Positions 59,161 through 64,000 of a stretch of DNA of 64,000 bases are shown in pieces. This stretch comes from Metellina segmentata (taxonomy: Eukaryota; Arthropoda; Arachnida; Araneae; Tetragnathidae): positions 26,423,235 to 26,487,234 of the forward strand of contig OX375877.1 of NCBI GenBank assembly GCA_947359465.1, given 5' to 3'. Both the position numbers and the translations under genes were made by a program. A model generated the notes under the pieces. The model did no database searches, had not been told where the DNA came from, and was given only the letters and a program-made list of their open reading frames with translations. How positions within the stretch are numbered: position 1 is the stretch's first letter; each line of letters begins with the position of its first letter.

Positions 59161-59599
59161 GCGTTTAAGAAATGACAAACTTAGACCAAAGGGAGATAAA
59201 ATTTAGTAGTCATGAAAGTCCTTGTAAGAGGTGGAGCCGTTATGGATTAGTTTGTGGCCTATGTAAAAGTGGTGTGTTAGGCCCTGCAGCTGATTATGAA
59301 AATTGCATGAATCAGTTGCGGACAGGAATGCTACTATTAGAGGACACTAATTATTAAACTCTTCCGGTGATTCTGTGAGGTATACAGTCATGTTGTTAAA
59401 GAATTGCATTTTTATCAAGTGCAAATGAGTTTTTATCGAATAAAAAAAATAAATTATAAAATGTTCTTGGCAGAATAGGGATATCATAATCCGACGCTTC
59501 TATTTTGCGTGAAAATACAAACTTATTCTCTATTTCCGCTATCTTCATCATATATTTTGAAACATCAATAACATTTCGGAGGGAGAAATCCTTACTGTT

Positions 59600-60317
59600 T
59601 TTTAAAAAAAATTGTTTGTCTGTGTACTTACTGTAAGCAGTGTCCTGACGAATCTATGGAACATATATTAATGAAATTTGCACACAGGTAGTCCAAATTT
59701 TTTGCGATTTTTGGGTCCAGCCCGAATTTTAAAATTTAATCTAGAACATTTTAAAATTAATTTATTAGTTTTTTTCGCCAATCGCCCTTCTCTCCGTAAT
59801 GTGACGTCTCCCGTATTTGGAAAGAAAAAGCAAGCATATTTTTTGATTTTCGACCGCTGACGACAGAAGCGTTTTTAGTCAAAAAACCTTGGGAACCATG
59901 CCAAGTTTTCCGATTCTAGCGTGTTTGGATTTACGTTGTTGATTAGTATTCTTGCTAGCGATTTTAACTTTGTCTATTTGTCTAACACAGACTATTTGAG
60001 ATTTTCTATCTTGGCAATCGATAAAGATAGAGTAAAAATTTCAACGGATTTAAAATCTGCGGAACGCATTCTTAAAATTATTCTTTTATCTTTTTAATGT
60101 TTTCAGTATCAGTAAGACTCAATGTGTCCAGCCCGATTTTTAAATTTGATCTAAAATACTTTTTAATTTATTAGCATTACGTTGCCTGTGGTGTTGGTTT
60201 GCGAAACAAACCAAATGGGAATACGTTGCAATTACCAGGGTTAGCTAGTAGTGGTCACACTTGACACCACGAAAAGAACTGTCACGGGCAACGCAGTGCT
60301 GGGCACGCAGTGGCTAG
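59600..60317 (+). mobile_element. Helitron family 1, 5'-truncated
   Basis: It ends GGGCACGCAGTGGCTAG at 60,317 before T and has the GTCCTGACGAATCTATGGAA, GGTTTGCGAAACAAACC and GAAAAGAACTGTCACGGGCA family words. The TCTCTACTATTATAAAAGG start is absent; similarity begins at about 59,610. Confidence 0.7.
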
Positions 60318-60450
60318 TATTGTTCTATTGTGAACTCGTAGAGCCTTTGAAAGCTCACAGCAACAAATTATGTATTTATTACTTGTAGTAATAGCAATTG
60401 CTATGATTTGCTTTTACAATAAAATACAACTCCCTATTTGAAAGCTTTTA

Positions 60451-61098
60451 TCTATATATATATTTCTCTTACGTGGCACGCAAAAAAGACGTTATTTGTT
60501 ACCGCGTTTTGGCAACATTGTGCGTTTGTTTGTTTACTAGGAGCCTCGCGACTCATTTGAATCTATAGTGTTATCGGATGAAATTTTATTGAAAAAAAAT
60601 GAATTTTAGACGAGCTGTTGCGGTTTGTAATAGAAATCTAAGAAAGCGGAGGATCTTTTCAGGGCTATTTAAAAAACGGTCCTTTTCAAGGCTAACAATT
60701 ATAGTACAACAAGACACATGCACTACAACTTTCGACAACAAACTCAGTCAAAAAGTGTATGGGTGGCTCGAGTACTGGGGAAATGTACACGCAAACAACA
60801 TGCTGGGTATTCAATTTCCAAAGCAGCGTCCACATTGCGAGTAAAAATTTGCTCAAAGTTTTCATTTAAATTCTGATTCCAGAGGTACTGTATATATCTT
60901 TTATGTAATGCAACAAATTTAGATTTGAAAAATATTTTTTTGGAATATCTTATTTTGTAATCAATCCCTTCTGCTAGGACACGTGTCTTCATTGATGCGA
61001 GCGAAGCGAGCATAGGTTCGCGCAGCGAACCAATGAGAATTGCGAAGCAATTCTCCGGGGGTTGGCGAGCGTTAGCGAGCAGGGGGCGGGCTCCCTAG
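60451..61098 (+). mobile_element. Helitron family 2
   Basis: It starts TCTATATATATATTTCTCTT and ACGTGGCACG after A (60,450) and ends GCGAGCAGGGGGCGGGCTCC and CTAG before T (61,099). The G/C-rich hairpin next to CTAG is the Helitron 3' signature. The interior has palindromic GGTTCGCGCAGCGAACC and GCGAGCGAAGCGAGC words. It is 648 bases and non-coding. Confidence 0.85.
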
Positions 61099-61279
61099 TA
61101 AAAGAATATTCTACGTGGCAATATTTATATACGTATATTAAAAACCTTTGAGAGTCATTTGATTTCCGAGTTATGTAATATTGCTTTCCCCTTACAGCAC
61201 ACATGACAAAACAGCTCTACCTATTAGTTGAAGAGATCCATAGATTTTTTCACCCTTTAGAAAAATCGTTTTAGTCTCT

Positions 61280-61535
61280 AATTTCCTTGTTATAGAATTC
61301 TTTGAAAAAATTACGTTACGCCTTTCCTTAGAATAGAATTCTTTGGAAAGGTGGATTGTCTTTTGTTCAGAATAAGATCCTTTGGAAAAATTCTATTGCT
61401 ACTTTCTTAAGAACATAACCCTTTACATTATTATTAAAGATTACACTGGTCCTCTTCTTAGAAAAGAATCCTTTAAAAAGATTTCGCTAGTCCTTCTATT
61501 GGAATAGAAGCTACTGAAAAGATCCTATTGGTCAA
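61280..61535. repeat. Diverged 40-base tandem repeat
   Basis: Units marked by GAATTCTTTGGAAAGG-like cores occur at about 61,295, 61,335, 61,376, 61,467 and 61,507, with a degenerate one near 61,428. Each is followed by TTACG/TTCGCTAGTCCTT-type sequence. The spacing is close to 40 bases. Confidence 0.65.
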
Positions 61536-62027
61536 GAAAATCACAACTGGTTAGAGAAGTGGTTCTCAAAGTGTGTGCCGCTGCATCTTGGGGTGCCACG
61601 TAGAGAGATTAGGGGTGCCGCGAAGCGCCCATGAAGCAGTTGCTGTTATAAAGGGCAAATATCGTTCGAAAATTGATGTCGTAAAAGAAATGCGAGTATC
61701 TGTGGCACTAGCTATTGCAAGTAACTGTATCACTAGCATATTGCGAATAGCTGTATCTTAATTCCACGATTCAAACAATTGTGCAGTGAGCAGCAGGCTC
61801 ACCCGTCACACTAAACACACACATATTCCTCCAAGAGCATGTTGAAGGTAATTTATTTGTTTTATTTAAATTTTCTCACCTGCACCTATGTTTTCTTATT
61901 AAGTACATTTAAAGTATTTGTGTGAATTTGAAATACGAGTTGTATTAATTATGTCTGTTCTTATCACTTACTTCTATAATGTCTTCTTCAAAGTCGTACA
62001 AATATGAAATAGATATATTATATACAA

Positions 62028-62708
62028 CTAGGGGGCCTGCCCCCTGCTCGCTAACGCTCGCCAACCCCCAGAGGATTGCTTCACAATCCTCATTGGTTCG
62101 CTGCGCGAACCTATGCTCGCATCAATGAAGACATGTGTCCTAGCAGAAGGAATTGTTTACAAAATATGATATATTCCAAAAAAATATTTTTCAAATCTAA
62201 ATTTTATGCTGTTTTTCAGAAAAGATATTTACAGTACCTCTGGAATCAGAATTCAAATGGAAACTTTGAGCAAATTTTGACTCGAAATGTGAGCGTTGAT
62301 TTGGAAATTGAAAACCCAGCATGTTGGTTGTGTGTACATTTACCCAGCACTCGAGCCACCCACGCTTTTTCATTGAGTTTGTTGTCGAAAGTTGTAATGC
62401 AAGCGTCTTGTTGAACTATAATAGTTTGCCCCGAAACGGACTTTTTTTTTTGAATGACCCTGAAAAGATCCTCCGTTTTCTTTGATTTCTATTATTTACT
62501 GCAACAGCTCGACTAAAATTCATTTTTTTTCTCAATAAAATTTCATCCGATAACGCTATAAATTCAATTGAAGCGCGAGATTTCGTGATAAACAAACAAT
62601 CGTACAGTGTTGCCAAAACGCAATAAATAATAACGTCATTTTTGCGTGCCACGTAAGAGAATTATATACATCGACCTTAAAATGAAGGTCGATGATTATA
62701 TATATAGA
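62028..62708 (-). mobile_element. Helitron family 2, nested, with 5' palindrome
   Basis: The minus strand starts TCTATATATATAATCATCGA at 62,708 after A and ends GGGGGCAGGCCCCCTAG at 62,028 before T. The GGGGG-CAGG-CCCCC hairpin is perfect. It shares body sequence with 60,451-61,098. Between the TATATA start and TTCTCTTACGTGGC it carries an extra palindrome (62,669-62,694: CATCGACCTT and AAGGTCGATG arms). Confidence 0.85.
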
Positions 62709-62765
62709 TAATATACCACAGATTACATGACGAGGGTACCGTGAGAAAATTCTAATTCTCTAAAG

Positions 62766-63477
62766 CAGTGGTCCCCAACCCCCGGGCTGCTTGATCAAAT
62801 GGTACCGGGCCGTCCAAGAAATATTAAATTATTTCCATTTTATTTACTTTGGGGTATTTATCTCGGGTTTGTGCGGTTCTTATCTATGAAATGTCCACTC
62901 AAATTAGGAGGCGGTAAATCAGATCTTGAAATTTGTTCTGTTACTAGAGCTTCAATTATGATTTCTGAATTCTGTATGTCTCTATTTTCTAATTTTGAGA
63001 AATGTGACAACTGTTTTCAAGTTGGCAGACAAAGTAGCTGCATTTAAATCCAAACTGAAGTTGTTGGGACGGCGCGTGAACAGAGGCATTTTGGACATGT
63101 TTCAGACATTAGCGGGGATTTTAGGCGAGAGTGAGCCTAAACATTCATTCTCCTAGTTGGTGCACGATCACCACCTGTCTTTGCTTTTAAAAGAGTTCAA
63201 GCGCTTCGTGTTTTTTTTTTTTTTTTTTTGTGGTTGGGAAACTATTTTATTGATTTAGCGTTCTAGTGAGTTAAAATGTTAAATCACATTATATTCATTT
63301 TTTGGTGTAACTGTATTTTATTTTGAAGGCATGATTAAATCCAATAAAATTAAAATTATTAAATCAAAACAATCTAAAATATAAACAATCAACGTATCTC
63401 CCCCCACCCCAGCGTGCCGCGTCAAAATTATCAAACGTTGATCCGATCCGCGGCGATAAAAAGGTTGGGGAGCACTG
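62766..63477 (+). mobile_element. hAT element (inner) with ZBED-type transposase remnant
   Basis: The 8-base duplication CTCTAAAG is exact (62,758-62,765 and 63,478-63,485). The ends are CAGTGGTCCCCAACC and, reversed, CAGTGCTCCCCAACC. One frame near 63,015-63,150 reads LADKVAAFKSKLKLLGRRVN, then RGILDMFQTLAGILGE and EPKHSFS, which fits hAT/ZBED-like transposases. A poly-T run lies at about 63,211-63,230. Defective by deletion and stops. Confidence 0.88.
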
Positions 63478-63527
63478 CTCTAAAGGGTGCCACGACTTAG
63501 ATAAGTTTGGGAACCCATTGGTTAGAG

Positions 63528-64000
63528 GTCAGGAAGGGATGACTGCGGATGGATAGTGGAAATTGTGTGGTTGAACGTCTCAGAGGGTTAAAAATTTAGA
63601 AACCATGCAGTTTTAGTGACTATGCCACCCTAGCTGGTGTGATAGCACAAGAAACACAAATGAAAGAAAAATATCTAGCAAAGAAACCAATTGGCGGAGA
63701 TTCAATTCGAGGATAGGAGAGATATTCGAGGACAAACCAGCTTATTGAGATTCTTCTGCACAGTTGGCAAACTAATTAATTCATGGAAGTCCATTAGTCC
63801 GAGATTCAGATATCGACCGCATCTGAGCGAAGTATCGTGACGCATTGTAAATGAGCACTAGAGTTAATGGTAAAAAGTTTCTCCATGCCCCAGTTTCAAT
63901 TTATAAACATGCTTCGAACTCAAACTCTTCCTTCTTCAGGAGTCAATAACTTGAAGGGCACTTTGTCATTTGGAACAGTGGCTTTAGAAATGCTGCGCTT
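63528..64000. other. Window end without a recognised feature
   Basis: No open frame, repeat or splice pattern that I can assign. Confidence 0.3.

Larger units (their letters stand above)
61557..63519. mobile_element. hAT element (outer) containing a Helitron and another hAT
   Basis: The 8-base duplication GGTTAGAG lies at 61,549-61,556 and 63,520-63,527. The ends are AAGTGGTTCTCAAA and, reversed, AATGGGTTCCCAAAC, with GGGTGCCACG/GGTGCCACGA inside both ends. After removing the Helitron (62,028-62,708) and inner hAT (62,766-63,477), about 560 bases of non-coding outer element remain. Confidence 0.78.

Noticed and set aside
59172..59357. 61-residue frame with several Cys (WSRYGLVCGLCKSGVLG)
   Set aside because: The Cys spacing does not match a zinc-binding motif I know, and it follows a repeat duplication; kept out for lack of support.

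Overview
The window is animal nuclear DNA: AT-rich, with spliceosomal introns from about 90 bases to 7 kb and a heavy load of DNA transposons. The two protein-coding genes, the dense Helitron/hAT/mariner/piggyBac/SINE content and the exon structure suggest an arthropod. An arachnid (spider) is my best guess, resting on general resemblance only.

Layout. Bases 1-12,005 hold the 3' end of a plus-strand gene that I read as mask (the ANKHD1/ANKRD17 family). Five coding exons splice in a consistent frame to a stop at 11,593, followed by a 3' UTR with a polyadenylation signal. One of its introns appears to use a GC-AG donor. Bases 12,005-22,145 are the intergenic space between two convergent genes. 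They hold a SINE with perfect target duplications, a TIR element interrupted by a Helitron, and several relics. Bases 22,146-51,037 hold a complete minus-strand TM9SF3 gene (nonaspanin): 14 coding exons, a reconstructed 581-residue protein, a signal peptide at the start and a KxD-type C-terminus. Bases 51,038-64,000, upstream of TM9SF3, have no host gene that I recognise and are a graveyard of mobile elements.

Mobile elements with defined ends: non-autonomous Helitrons (5' TC, 3' hairpin plus CTAG, inserted between A and T) at 16,261-17,190, 39,221-40,902, 54,463-55,233, 60,451-61,098 and 62,028-62,708, plus damaged copies; a Tigger/pogo element (43,723-45,681) inside a larger element of uncertain superfamily (42,940-46,920) with 4-bp target duplications; a mariner (29,132-30,044); a Tc1 (about 57,382-58,602); hAT-type elements with exact 8-bp target duplications at 36,858-37,538, 48,308-48,973, 61,557-63,519 and 62,766-63,477; piggyBac-like TTAA elements; and a tRNA-derived SINE family. 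None of the transposases looks intact.

The two genes work in different processes. mask proteins are ankyrin-repeat/KH scaffolds in signalling and RNA regulation. TM9SF3 is a multi-pass Golgi/endosomal membrane protein. Nothing in the window suggests that they are functionally linked beyond being neighbours. The most unusual structures are the nested insertions (hAT containing a Helitron and another hAT; TIR element containing a Helitron; unknown element containing Tigger) and the unclassified 42,940-46,920 element with its repeated CCAGGACAATGATG motif.
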